Origin: Thioalkalivibrio sp.
Lineage (GTDB): Bacteria > Pseudomonadota > Gammaproteobacteria > SpSt-1174
Reading direction: 5' to 3'
DNA: 24,356 nucleotides
Assembly: GCA_011046015.1 (NCBI GenBank)
Contig: DSBO01000242.1
Coordinates: forward strand, 1-24,356
How positions within the stretch are numbered: the first letter of the stretch is position 1; each line of letters starts with the position of its first letter. The notes beneath the pieces are model-generated. The model saw only the letters and a list, made by a program, of their open reading frames with translations. It made no database searches and was not told the DNA's origin. Made by a program: the position numbers and the translations under genes. Of the stretch, positions 1 through 7,332 are shown piece by piece.

Positions 1-308
1 GCGAGGCCGCCCTGTTCAAAGCGCGGCAGACGCGCCTGGCGCTGGGTCGCGACGCGCCGCGCATCCATCGCGTCTACCTCGAGGCCTCGCCGGCCGCGCA
101 CCCCGGCGAGCGACTCATCCGCGAGCACCCGGGGATGACGGTGGCGCGTCTGGGGGCGAACCCCGCCGGGTTCGCCGCGCTGCCGACGCAGCAGCTCTAT
201 CTCGTCGACCCCATGGGCAACCTGGTGCTCGGCTACGACGACAGCGCCACCGCCAAGGGCCTCATGAAGGACCTCAAACGTCTGCTGAAGGTGTCCAAAG
301 TTGGCTAA
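1..308 (+). CDS. SCO/thioredoxin-like oxidase biogenesis protein, C-terminal part (5' truncated)
   Basis: An open frame enters from the left edge (first full codon at 3) and stops with TAA at 306-308, giving about 101 C-terminal residues. The visible part has a central segment LYLVDPMGNLVLGYD followed by a basic tail (KGLMKDLKRLLKVSKVG). This resembles the C-terminal strand-turn-strand of thioredoxin-fold SCO-like proteins, and similar small proteins commonly sit just before ctaA in cytochrome c oxidase clusters. The N-terminal part, where a CxxxC copper or redox motif and a membrane anchor would be expected, lies outside the window. The stop codon overlaps the start of ctaA, which suggests translational coupling. 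The family assignment rests on this short motif and on context. Confidence 0.6.
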   Translation, partial: EAALFKARQTRLALGRDAPRIHRVYLEASPAAHPGERLIREHPGMTVARLGANPAGFAALPTQQLYLVDPMGNLVLGYDDSATAKGLMKDLKRLLKVSKVG

Positions 309-1335
309 CGACAATCTGCATCGCTGGTTTCGTCGTCTCGCGCTGTTCGCCACCTTCTTCGCGATGGTGGTGGTGATTCTCGGTGCCTATACGCGTCTAT
401 CCGATGCCGGCCTGGGCTGTCCCGACTGGCCCGGCTGCTACGGGCACCTGGGGGTGCCCCAAGCCGACCACGAGGTGGCGCGTGCCAACGCCGCGTTCCC
501 CGAGCGCCCGGTGGAGGCGCCCAAGGCGTGGAAGGAGATGGTGCATCGCTACTTCGCCGGAACCCTCGGCCTGCTGATCCTGGGGCTGGCGGTGCTGGCG
601 CTCGTCAACCGCCGGCACCCGAGCCAGCCGGTACTGCTGCCGCTGCTGCTGGTCGGGCTGGTGATCTTCCAGGCCCTGCTGGGCATGTGGACCGTCACCC
701 TGCAGCTGAAGCCGGTGGTGGTGATGGGGCACCTGCTGGGCGGCTTCGCCACGCTGTCGCTGTTGTGGTGGCTGGCGGTCGGGGGGCGACCCACCCCGTT
801 GCTCGCCCGACCGGGCGCGCGGCGCTTTCTGCCCTGGGCCACCATCGGCGTCGTCATCCTGGCGGGGCAGATCGCGCTCGGCGGCTGGACCAGCTCCAAC
901 TACGCCGCCCTGGCCTGCCCCGATTTCCCCCAATGCCAGGCACGCTGGTGGCCCGACATGGATTTTCGTGACGGTTTCGTGCTGTGGCGCGGGCTCGGCG
1001 TGAACTACGAGTTCGGCGTGCTGGATCATCCTGCGCGCACCGCCATTCACTTCTCGCACCGCCTGGGCGCCCTGGTCACCGCCGCCTATCTCGGACTGCT
1101 GGCACTGGTACTGCTGCTCGGACGCCGTGACCACGGCCTCGGCGGGGTGGCCCTGGCCGTGCTGGTGGCGCTGGGTGCACAGGTGCTGCTCGGCATCTCC
1201 AACATCGTCTTCCAGCTCCCCCTGCCGGTGGCCGTCGCCCACAACGCGATTGCGGCCGTCTTGCTGCTGGCCCTCCTCACGCTGCTCGCCGCCATCCTGC
1301 GGGCGGGGGCTTCGTCCTACGAACAGCGAGGTTAG
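301..1335 (+). CDS. ctaA: Heme A synthase (CtaA/COX15 family)
   Basis: Converts heme O to heme A in the inner membrane by oxidising the C8 methyl group. The 344-residue protein has about eight hydrophobic helices. The paired heme-ligand histidines of the family are visible: EMVHR (E79, H82), VMGHLLGG (H144), IHFSHRLG (H250, H253) and VAHNA (H314). The loop cysteine pairs C40/C46 and C206/C212 match the extracytoplasmic Cys pairs of COX15-type enzymes. The start is a TTG at 301, chosen because AAGGTG lies at 288-293 at good spacing and no better ATG precedes the first helix. It overlaps the upstream stop by 8 bases. ctaB follows after 4 bases, so the two form one operon. The product is needed by aa3-type oxidases and not by the cbb3 enzyme encoded next door. 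Confidence 0.93.
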   Translation: MANDNLHRWFRRLALFATFFAMVVVILGAYTRLSDAGLGCPDWPGCYGHLGVPQADHEVARANAAFPERPVEAPKAWKEMVHRYFAGTLGLLILGLAVLALVNRRHPSQPVLLPLLLVGLVIFQALLGMWTVTLQLKPVVVMGHLLGGFATLSLLWWLAVGGRPTPLLARPGARRFLPWATIGVVILAGQIALGGWTSSNYAALACPDFPQCQARWWPDMDFRDGFVLWRGLGVNYEFGVLDHPARTAIHFSHRLGALVTAAYLGLLALVLLLGRRDHGLGGVALAVLVALGAQVLLGISNIVFQLPLPVAVAHNAIAAVLLLALLTLLAAILRAGASSYEQRG

Positions 1336-1339
1336 AACC

Positions 1340-2269
1340 ATGTCGTCACTGATTCGCGCACTCCATCTGAATACCGGCCCATGGGCCCACTGGCGTGACT
1401 ACCTCGAACTGTGCAAGCCCAAGGTCGTGGCCCTGATGCTGTTCACCGCCTGGGTGGGGATGTTTCTGGCCTCGCCGGAGGCCATGCCCTGGAACGCGCT
1501 GGTGTTCGGCACGCTGGGGATCGGCCTGGTGGCCGGTTCCGCCGCCGCCATCAACCACGTGGTCGATCGACACGTCGACGGCGTCATGCGTCGCACCCAG
1601 CGCCGGCCCCTGCCGACGGGGCACCTCGATGTGCGTCGCTGCCTGACCTTCGCCGGTGCCATTGGCGCCATCGGCATGGCCATCCTGGTGCTGCAGGTCA
1701 ACACCATCACCGCCGTGCTGACCTTCCTGTCGCTGGTCGGCTATGCCTTCATCTACACCATGTTCCTCAAGCGGGCGACCCCGCAGAACATCGTCATTGG
1801 CGGCGCCGCCGGCGCCACCCCGCCCCTCCTGGGCTGGACGGCGGTCACCGGCCAGGTCGACGCCTACGCGCTGGTGTTGTTTCTCATCATCTTCACGTGG
1901 ACGCCGCCCCACTTTTGGGCGCTCGCCATCTACCGCAAGGAGGACTACGCCAAGGTCGGGATCCCGATGCTGCCCGTGACTCACGGTGACGAGTTCACCC
2001 GCTGGCACGTGCTGTTCTACACCATCCTCCTGGTGCTGGTGACCCTGCTGCCCTACCTGATGGGCGAGAACGGGGTGCTCTACCTGGTGGGTGCCCTGTT
2101 GCTGGGCGGCGTGTTCGTCCACCATGCCGTGCGCATGCTTCGCTCCCGCGACCCCCGCGATGCGATCAAAACTTTCGTGTTTTCAATCGTCTACCTCATG
2201 GTCCTGTTCGCCTTCCTGATCATCGACCGCTTTCTCCCCGTTCTGAGCGATCGTATCGCCCAAATCTGA
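1340..2269 (+). CDS. ctaB: Protoheme IX farnesyltransferase (heme O synthase)
   Basis: Attaches a farnesyl group to heme B to make heme O, the substrate of CtaA. This 309-residue integral membrane UbiA-family prenyltransferase has the signature N72-x3-D76-x3-D80-x2-M83 followed by RTxxRPL (residues 85-91), the Mg-diphosphate binding region. A second family-specific stretch follows (FLKRATPQNIVIGG, then ATPPLLGW). The ATG at 1340 is preceded by a GAGGT-type ribosome site at 1328-1332. The reading frame stays open upstream to 1127, but that part overlaps ctaA out of frame and is not coding. The gene also goes by cyoE or COX10. It ends 29 bases before a strong hairpin. Confidence 0.94.
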   Translation: MSSLIRALHLNTGPWAHWRDYLELCKPKVVALMLFTAWVGMFLASPEAMPWNALVFGTLGIGLVAGSAAAINHVVDRHVDGVMRRTQRRPLPTGHLDVRRCLTFAGAIGAIGMAILVLQVNTITAVLTFLSLVGYAFIYTMFLKRATPQNIVIGGAAGATPPLLGWTAVTGQVDAYALVLFLIIFTWTPPHFWALAIYRKEDYAKVGIPMLPVTHGDEFTRWHVLFYTILLVLVTLLPYLMGENGVLYLVGALLLGGVFVHHAVRMLRSRDPRDAIKTFVFSIVYLMVLFAFLIIDRFLPVLSDRIAQI

Positions 2270-2297
2270 TCTGCCTCAATAACGCTGTCACGCCGGG

Positions 2298-2327
2298 GTT
2301 GTAGGATGCTTGCGGGCATCCTATAAC
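2298..2327 (+). terminator. 12-bp stem hairpin after ctaB
   Basis: GTTGTAGGATGC (2298-2309) pairs with GCATCCTATAAC (2316-2327) around the loop TTGCGG, with one G-T wobble. It lies 29 bases after the ctaB stop and upstream of the ccoN promoter region. No T-run follows, so it is either a weak or Rho-assisted terminator for the cta operon or an mRNA 3'-end stabiliser. Confidence 0.5.
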
Positions 2328-2345
2328 CTACTGTCCTGCTAGGCC

Positions 2346-2378
2346 TTGATTTGCCATTTGCAAATTTTTCTGTATGCT
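2346..2378 (+). promoter_or_regulatory. Candidate ccoN promoter overlapped by a dyad
   Basis: The A+T-rich gap before ccoN contains TTGCCA (2351-2356) and TATGCT (2373-2378) spaced by 16 bases, an acceptable sigma-70 pair. An inverted repeat ATTTGC-N5-GCAAAT (2349-2365) covers the -35 element and part of the spacer, a position suited to a repressor. TTGAT at 2346-2350 looks like an FNR/Anr half-site, but the partner half (ATCAA at 2355-2359) is absent: the bases there are CATTT. Start-site and regulator are inference. Confidence 0.35.
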
Positions 2379-2433
2379 TCGCAGGCTAAATTTTTGCCTT
2401 TTGGACGTATCACCAGGCTTTAAGGGGCACACG

Positions 2434-3888
2434 ATGGCGCACTCGGCAGTAACATCGACAGACCAATATAACTACGAAATCATCAAGAAATTCGCCATTA
2501 TGGCCGTTGTTTGGGCCGTACTGGGCATGGGGGCGGGGGTTTACATTGCCAGCGAGCTGGCCTGGCCGTTCCTGAATTTCGACATCGCGGAGATCACCTT
2601 CGGGCGCCTGCGTCCGGTGCACACCACGCTCGTGATCTTCGGCTTCGGCGGTAACGCCCTGTTCGCCACATCTTATTACGTGGTGCAACGTACCTGTCAG
2701 GCCCGTCTCTACAGCGACGCGCTCGCCGGCTTCACCTTCTGGGGCTGGAACCTCTCCCTGGTGCTCGGCGTGGTCGGTTACATGGCCGGTTACTCGCAGG
2801 GTCGCGAATACGCCGAGTTCATCTGGCCGATCGACCTCCTGATCGCCGTGACCTGGGTGGTCTACTTCTGGGTCTTCGTCCAGACGCTGCGCCGCCGTTC
2901 CCAGCCGCATATCTATGTGGCGAACTGGTTCTACCTGGCCTTCATCCTGGCCACCGCGCTGCTGCACATCTTCAACAACCTGGCGGTGCCGGTCTCCCTG
3001 TTCAGCCTGGAATCCTACAGCCTGTTCTCGGGTGTGCAGGATGCCATGACCCAGTGGTGGTACGGTCATAACGCGGTGGGCTTCTTCCTGACGGCGGCCT
3101 TCCTCGGCATGATGTACTACTTCGTGCCCAAGCAGGCCGGTCGCCCGGTGTACTCCTATCGCCTGTCGATCATCCACTTCTGGGCGCTGATCTTCCTGTA
3201 CATGTGGGTGGGCGCGCATCACCTGCACTGGACCGCACTGCCGGACTGGACCTCGTCGCTGGCCGCGACCTTCTCCATCCTGCTGCTGCTGCCGTCCTGG
3301 GGTGGCATGATCAACGGCATCATGACCCTGTCGGGCGCCTGGGACAAACTGCGCTCCGACCCGATCATGCTGTTCCTGATCACCTCGCTGTCGTTCTATG
3401 GCATGTCGACCTTCGAAGGTCCGATGATGTCGCTCAAGAGCGTCAACGCGCTGTCGCACTACACTGACTGGACCGTGGGTCACGTACACTCCGGTGCGCT
3501 GGGCTGGGTGGCGATGGTGTCCATCGGTTCGTTCTACCACATGGTGCCGCGCCTCTGGGATACCAAGATCTACAGCGTCAAGCTGATCTACGTGCACTTC
3601 TTCCTGGCCACCATCGGCATCGTGCTCTACATCACCTCGATGTGGGTCGCCGGTATCGGTCAGGGCCTGATGCTGCGCGCCTTCGATGAGTACGGCAACC
3701 TGGCTTACACCTTCGTCGAATCCGTGACCTTCCTGCACGGCCCGTACGTGGTGCGCGCCATCGGTGGCATGTTCTTCCTCACCGGTGCCGTGATCATGGC
3801 GTACAACTTCTACATGACCGTGCGCGCTGCCAAGCGCGAGCAGGCCGCGATCGAAGCCAAGATCGCCGCCAAGATGGCCAACGCTTAA
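2434..3888 (+). CDS. ccoN: cbb3-type cytochrome c oxidase subunit I (CcoN)
   Basis: Catalytic subunit of the high-affinity cbb3 oxidase, which reduces O2 to water in the inner membrane with low-spin heme b and a heme b3-CuB centre. The 484-residue length is normal. All key residues are visible: H63 and H352 for heme b, H350 for heme b3, H212 (WWYGHNAV) and H262/H263 for CuB, and Y256 in helix VII, the tyrosine that is cross-linked to a CuB histidine in this subfamily. The ATG at 2434 is chosen because AAGGGG (2422-2427) lies six bases upstream and the protein then begins like other CcoN proteins. An earlier in-frame ATG at 2374 lies within the probable promoter region. This is the first gene of the ccoNOQP operon, with ccoO 18 bases downstream. 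Confidence 0.97.
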   Translation: MAHSAVTSTDQYNYEIIKKFAIMAVVWAVLGMGAGVYIASELAWPFLNFDIAEITFGRLRPVHTTLVIFGFGGNALFATSYYVVQRTCQARLYSDALAGFTFWGWNLSLVLGVVGYMAGYSQGREYAEFIWPIDLLIAVTWVVYFWVFVQTLRRRSQPHIYVANWFYLAFILATALLHIFNNLAVPVSLFSLESYSLFSGVQDAMTQWWYGHNAVGFFLTAAFLGMMYYFVPKQAGRPVYSYRLSIIHFWALIFLYMWVGAHHLHWTALPDWTSSLAATFSILLLLPSWGGMINGIMTLSGAWDKLRSDPIMLFLITSLSFYGMSTFEGPMMSLKSVNALSHYTDWTVGHVHSGALGWVAMVSIGSFYHMVPRLWDTKIYSVKLIYVHFFLATIGIVLYITSMWVAGIGQGLMLRAFDEYGNLAYTFVESVTFLHGPYVVRAIGGMFFLTGAVIMAYNFYMTVRAAKREQAAIEAKIAAKMANA

Positions 3889-3906
3889 TTCGGGAGTTGT
3901 AAGACC

Positions 3907-4644
3907 ATGATGAAGCACGAAAGTATCGAAACGAACGCGGGTCTGCTCCTGGTTCTGACCATGCTCGCGATCAGCATCGGCGGTCTGGTCGAGATCGTTC
4001 CGCTGTTCTACATCGACGAGACCATCGAGAAGGTCGAGGGCGTGCGTCCGTACACGCCCCTCGAGCAGCGCGGTCGCGACATCTACGTCCGCGAGGGCTG
4101 CTACACCTGTCATTCGCAGATGGTCCGCCCGTTCCGCGACGAGGATCTTCGCTACGGTCACTACTCCCTGGCGGCCGAGTCGCAGTACGACCACCCGTTC
4201 CAGTGGGGCTCCAAGCGCACCGGTCCGGATCTGGCTCGCGTGGGTGGCAAGTACTCTAACGAGTGGCACGTCCAGCATCTGGTCGCGCCCCGTTCGGTGG
4301 TCCCGGAGTCCATCATGCCTAACTATCCATGGCTGCTGGAGAACGACCTGGCCTACTCCGACATCGCCAACCGCATGCGTGCGCTGAAGGCTGTCGGCGT
4401 GCCGTACTCCCTGACGGATGACGAGTACCAGGCCAACGTCGAGAAGTTCGGTGAAGATGTCGCCAGGCTGCTGGACATCAACAACGCCGAGGCCAATCTG
4501 CTGGCCCAGGCCCAGGCGGGCAACTACGACGGTATTCCCGGTCGTGTGACCGAGATGGAGGCGCTCGTCGCCTACCTGCAGGTCTTGGGTACGATGGTCG
4601 ACTTCAGCCGGTACGACGAGGACTATTTCGTCCAGTTCCGTTGA
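3907..4644 (+). CDS. ccoO: cbb3 oxidase monoheme cytochrome c subunit (CcoO)
   Basis: Membrane-anchored mono-heme cytochrome c that passes electrons to CcoN. The 245-residue protein has one N-terminal helix (about residues 13-35) that anchors a periplasmic domain. The heme site is C65-Y-T-C68-H69, followed by the family hallmark SQMVRPFRDE (70-79). M137 in IMPNYPWL is the likely sixth heme ligand. There are two adjacent ATG codons (3907 and 3910). GGGAG at 3892-3896 serves either, and the first is used here. The gene is followed by a perfect 8-bp hairpin and then ccoQ. Confidence 0.96.
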   Translation: MMKHESIETNAGLLLVLTMLAISIGGLVEIVPLFYIDETIEKVEGVRPYTPLEQRGRDIYVREGCYTCHSQMVRPFRDEDLRYGHYSLAAESQYDHPFQWGSKRTGPDLARVGGKYSNEWHVQHLVAPRSVVPESIMPNYPWLLENDLAYSDIANRMRALKAVGVPYSLTDDEYQANVEKFGEDVARLLDINNAEANLLAQAQAGNYDGIPGRVTEMEALVAYLQVLGTMVDFSRYDEDYFVQFR

Positions 4645-4653
4645 TCGCGAACC

Positions 4654-4674
4654 GGGCCGCCTGCGTGGCGGCCC
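4654..4674 (+). other. Intercistronic hairpin between ccoO and ccoQ
   Basis: GGGCCGCC (4654-4661) and GGCGGCCC (4667-4674) form a perfect 8-bp stem around TGCGT. It starts 9 bases after the ccoO stop and is followed by TGATTTG rather than a T-run. It is more likely an mRNA-stability or partial-attenuation element setting ccoNO above ccoQP than a full terminator. Confidence 0.5.
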
Positions 4675-4695
4675 TGATTTGAAGGGGTGAACACG

Positions 4696-4911
4696 TTGCA
4701 GGATCTGTGGAACTGGATCACCCAGATGGGTAACAGCAAGATCGTCGCGCTGGTGATTTTCTTCACCACGTACGTGGGGATTCTCCTCTACGTGTATGCC
4801 AGCAAGCGACGTTCGAAGCGACTCGAAAGTTACAAGTACATTCCTCTGCAAGATGAGGAAGGTGCCGACGTAGACAAGAAGGCGGAAAGCAATCATGAGC
4901 AACGCGACTGA
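4696..4911 (+). CDS. ccoQ: cbb3 oxidase subunit CcoQ (FixQ)
   Basis: Small single-pass subunit thought to stabilise the cbb3 complex, in particular the association of CcoP. The protein has one hydrophobic helix (KIVALVIFFTTYVGILLYVY) followed by a basic stretch and an acidic cytoplasmic tail. This matches the family in size and topology. The start is uncertain. GTG at 4687 is in frame but overlaps the AAGGGG ribosome site (4682-4687). TTG at 4696 has that site at eight bases and gives a 71-residue product, so it is preferred here. The last 17 bases overlap ccoP, which suggests coupled translation. Confidence 0.88.
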   Translation: MQDLWNWITQMGNSKIVALVIFFTTYVGILLYVYASKRRSKRLESYKYIPLQDEEGADVDKKAESNHEQRD

Positions 4912-5824
4912 TAAGCAAACCGGTGCCGTGCAGACGACAGGTCATGCCTGGGACGGTGATCTGCAGGAATATAACAACCCGTTGCCCCGCTGGTGGGTAT
5001 GGGCCTTCTACGCGACCTTTGTTTTCGCGATCGTGTACTGGCTCATCTATCCGACCTGGCCGGTGGGTACCTCGTTCACCAAGGGGTTCGGTAACAACAT
5101 CACGTTTACGAATGACGCCGGCGAAACGGTGACCACGCACTGGAACACTCGTGCCAAGCTCGCCTATGACATGGAGTTCTCGGACGGCGCGGTCAAGCAG
5201 CGTGAATACCTGGACCTGATCATCGGTGCGTCCTATGACGAAATCCTGTCCGATCCGGACAAGTCCGCGTTCATGCGCTCCTACGCCAAGGGGCTGTTTG
5301 GTGACAACTGCGCGGCCTGTCACGGTGCCGGCGGCACGGGTGTCATCGGCCTGTTCCCGAACCTGGTCGACGACGCCTGGCTGTGGGGTGGCAGCACCGC
5401 GAAGATCGAGGAAACCTTGCGTCACGGCCGCATGGGCTTCATGCCGGCGTTCGCCGCGACCTTCGACGAGCAGCAGCTGGACGCCGTGGCGGCCTATACC
5501 CTGAGCCTGTCCGGTCACGAAGGCGATGCCGAGCAGGTGGCCATGGGCCAGAAGATCTTCCAGGGCGAGGAAGGCGGTTGCTATTACTGTCACACCGCCG
5601 CCGGTACCGGTCTCGAATCCGTCGGTTCGGCCAACCTCACCGATTCCATCTGGACGGTGGCTAACGTGCCGGGTGCCGAGGGCTACGAGGCCAAGCACGC
5701 GGCCGTGCGCAACGTGATCGCCAACGGCATCTCCCGCCACATGCCGGCCTGGGAAGGGCGCCTGTCCGACGGCGAGATCAAGCTGCTCACCGCCTACGTG
5801 TACAGCCTGTCTGGCGGCGAATAA
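4895..5824 (+). CDS. ccoP: cbb3 oxidase diheme cytochrome c subunit (CcoP)
   Basis: Receives electrons from the bc1 complex or soluble cytochromes and passes them to CcoO. The 309-residue protein has an N-terminal membrane segment (about residues 32-53) and a periplasmic part with two c-type heme sites: C139-A-A-C142-H143 and C229-Y-Y-C232-H233. Methionines in RMGFMPAF (M180/M183) and RHMPAW (M283) are the candidate axial ligands. It overlaps ccoQ by 17 bases. The gene ends just before a perfect 10-bp hairpin that separates the structural genes from the assembly genes. Confidence 0.96.
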   Translation: MSNATDKQTGAVQTTGHAWDGDLQEYNNPLPRWWVWAFYATFVFAIVYWLIYPTWPVGTSFTKGFGNNITFTNDAGETVTTHWNTRAKLAYDMEFSDGAVKQREYLDLIIGASYDEILSDPDKSAFMRSYAKGLFGDNCAACHGAGGTGVIGLFPNLVDDAWLWGGSTAKIEETLRHGRMGFMPAFAATFDEQQLDAVAAYTLSLSGHEGDAEQVAMGQKIFQGEEGGCYYCHTAAGTGLESVGSANLTDSIWTVANVPGAEGYEAKHAAVRNVIANGISRHMPAWEGRLSDGEIKLLTAYVYSLSGGE

Positions 5825-5838
5825 GTAGCAGAAGTCTC

Positions 5839-5861
5839 GGTGGCGCCCGTTGGGCGCCACC
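5839..5861 (+). terminator. 10-bp perfect hairpin after ccoP
   Basis: GGTGGCGCCC (5839-5848) pairs perfectly with GGGCGCCACC (5852-5861) across a 3-base loop (GTT). It starts 15 bases after the ccoP stop and no T-run follows. It probably acts as a partial terminator or as 3'-end protection, so that ccoNOQP mRNA exceeds ccoGHIS mRNA. Confidence 0.55.
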
Positions 5862-5902
5862 ATCCTCCCCCCGGCGTTCCGCCGCTCCAACTGGTCGAGG
5901 CG

Positions 5903-7315
5903 ATGAGTTCAGAAGAGCAGGTCGAGCTTTACGCCAAGCGTATCCCCATCTACCCGCGTTCGGTCAAGGGGCGTTTCCGGCGACTCAAGTGGGGCATTCT
6001 TGCCCTCGCTTATGGCGTGTATTTCCTCCTTCCCTGGCTGCGCTGGGAGCGTCCCGTCGGGCCGGATCAGGCAGTGCTCTGGGATCTCCCGGGCCGACGC
6101 TTCTACCTCTTCGATCTCATTGTTCACCCGCAGGACATCTTCTGGCTCGCATGGCTGCTCGCCATCGCGGCCTTTCTGCTGTTTTTCGTGACGGGCATCG
6201 CCGGCCGCGTATTCTGCGGCTATTTCTGTTTCCAGACCCTCTGGACCGACGTCTTTATCGCTATCGAGAAGCTGGTACAGGGCGAGCGCCCGGCGCGCAT
6301 ACGTCTGGCGAAACAGCCGTGGAACGGAGAGAAGATCGCCAAACTCGGCGGCACGCATCTGCTGTGGCTGGCGGTCGCCTTCGTTACCGGGTTCAGTTTC
6401 ACCATGTACTGGGGGAACGCGCCGGAACTCGCGGTCGCCTTCCTTACCGGGCAGGCACCGTTTGCCGCCTACGGCGCCACCTTCTTTCTCATGACGACGA
6501 CCTACGTCATGGCCGGTCTCGCCCGCGAACAGGTCTGCACGTACATGTGCCCCTACTCGCGTTTCCAGGCGGCCATGTTCGACAAGGACACGCTGATCGT
6601 CTCCTATGACGAAACGCGCGGCGAGGGTACGGCCGGTCGCGCCAAGGTCGGCAAGGGGCTGAAGACGCGCGAGGAGCGCCAGGCCAAGGGCGTGGGCGAC
6701 TGTATCGACTGTGGTTACTGCGTGCAGGTCTGCCCGGCCGGCATCGACATCCGCAATGGCATGCAGTACCAGTGCATCCACTGTGCGTTGTGCATTGATG
6801 CCTGCGACAACATCATGGACAAGATGGAGTGGCCGCGCGGCCTCATCCGCTATACCTCCGAGCACGCGCTGGAGGGCAAGAAGACGCGCCTGTTGAAGTT
6901 CAAGACCATCGGTTATGGCCTGGTGCTCGCGATCCTGTCCGGCACCCTGGTCTGGAACGTCGCCTCGCAGGCGCCGTACGACGCCAGCGTCAGCCAGATT
7001 CGCCAGCCGCTCTACGTGCAGCTGTCCGATGGCCGCATTCGGAACACCTACGAACTCAAGGCCAACAACAAGACGACCAGTGAACTCGATCTGGTTGTCT
7101 CGGTCGAAGGGCTTGCAGATGCGGAACTCGAGACCGGGCGCATCGAGGTGCTTGCCGTCGAGGCGGAGAAGAGTGCCCGTCTGCTGTTGCAGGTGATCGC
7201 GCCGCGCCCGGCGGGTCCCGGCCCCTCGCAGCGTGACTTCCAGTTCGTCCTGACCCCGGTGGGGCGTGACGACGTGGCACCGATAGCGGTGGATGCACGC
7301 TTCCACACCCCCTGA
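5903..7315 (+). CDS. ccoG: cbb3 oxidase assembly ferredoxin-type protein CcoG (RdxA/FixG)
   Basis: Membrane iron-sulfur protein reported to act as a cupric reductase that supplies Cu(I) for CuB of cbb3 oxidase. The 470-residue protein has several N-terminal helices with family cysteines FCGYFC (C105, C109) and CTYMCPYSR (C212, C216). A cytoplasmic 2[4Fe-4S] domain follows (C267, C270, C273, C277 and C291, C294, C297, C301), then a further helix and a C-terminal periplasmic Ig-like domain. The ATG at 5903 gives the typical family N-terminus (VELYAKRIPIYPRSVKGRF). An in-frame GTG at 5840 lies inside the ccoP hairpin and is rejected. The ribosome site is weak (GAGG only two bases upstream). Confidence 0.95.
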   Translation: MSSEEQVELYAKRIPIYPRSVKGRFRRLKWGILALAYGVYFLLPWLRWERPVGPDQAVLWDLPGRRFYLFDLIVHPQDIFWLAWLLAIAAFLLFFVTGIAGRVFCGYFCFQTLWTDVFIAIEKLVQGERPARIRLAKQPWNGEKIAKLGGTHLLWLAVAFVTGFSFTMYWGNAPELAVAFLTGQAPFAAYGATFFLMTTTYVMAGLAREQVCTYMCPYSRFQAAMFDKDTLIVSYDETRGEGTAGRAKVGKGLKTREERQAKGVGDCIDCGYCVQVCPAGIDIRNGMQYQCIHCALCIDACDNIMDKMEWPRGLIRYTSEHALEGKKTRLLKFKTIGYGLVLAILSGTLVWNVASQAPYDASVSQIRQPLYVQLSDGRIRNTYELKANNKTTSELDLVVSVEGLADAELETGRIEVLAVEAEKSARLLLQVIAPRPAGPGPSQRDFQFVLTPVGRDDVAPIAVDARFHTP

Positions 7316-7332
7316 TCCAGAGCGTTAACTAG

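Noticed and set aside
2346..2359. FNR/Anr box before ccoN
   Set aside because: Only the TTGAT half is present. The second half is CATTT instead of ATCAA.
2374..2433. Upstream ATG start for ccoN, adding 20 residues
   Set aside because: It overlaps the probable -10 region, and the ATG at 2434 has a good ribosome site and gives the usual family N-terminus.
2410..4902. 830-codon open frame on the - strand opposite ccoN, ccoO and ccoQ
   Set aside because: The + strand encodes complete CcoN and CcoO with all metal ligands. The antisense translation is low-complexity His/Gly/Asp-rich sequence.
5840..5902. GTG start for ccoG at 5840
   Set aside because: It lies inside the ccoP hairpin and would add 21 residues with no family similarity.
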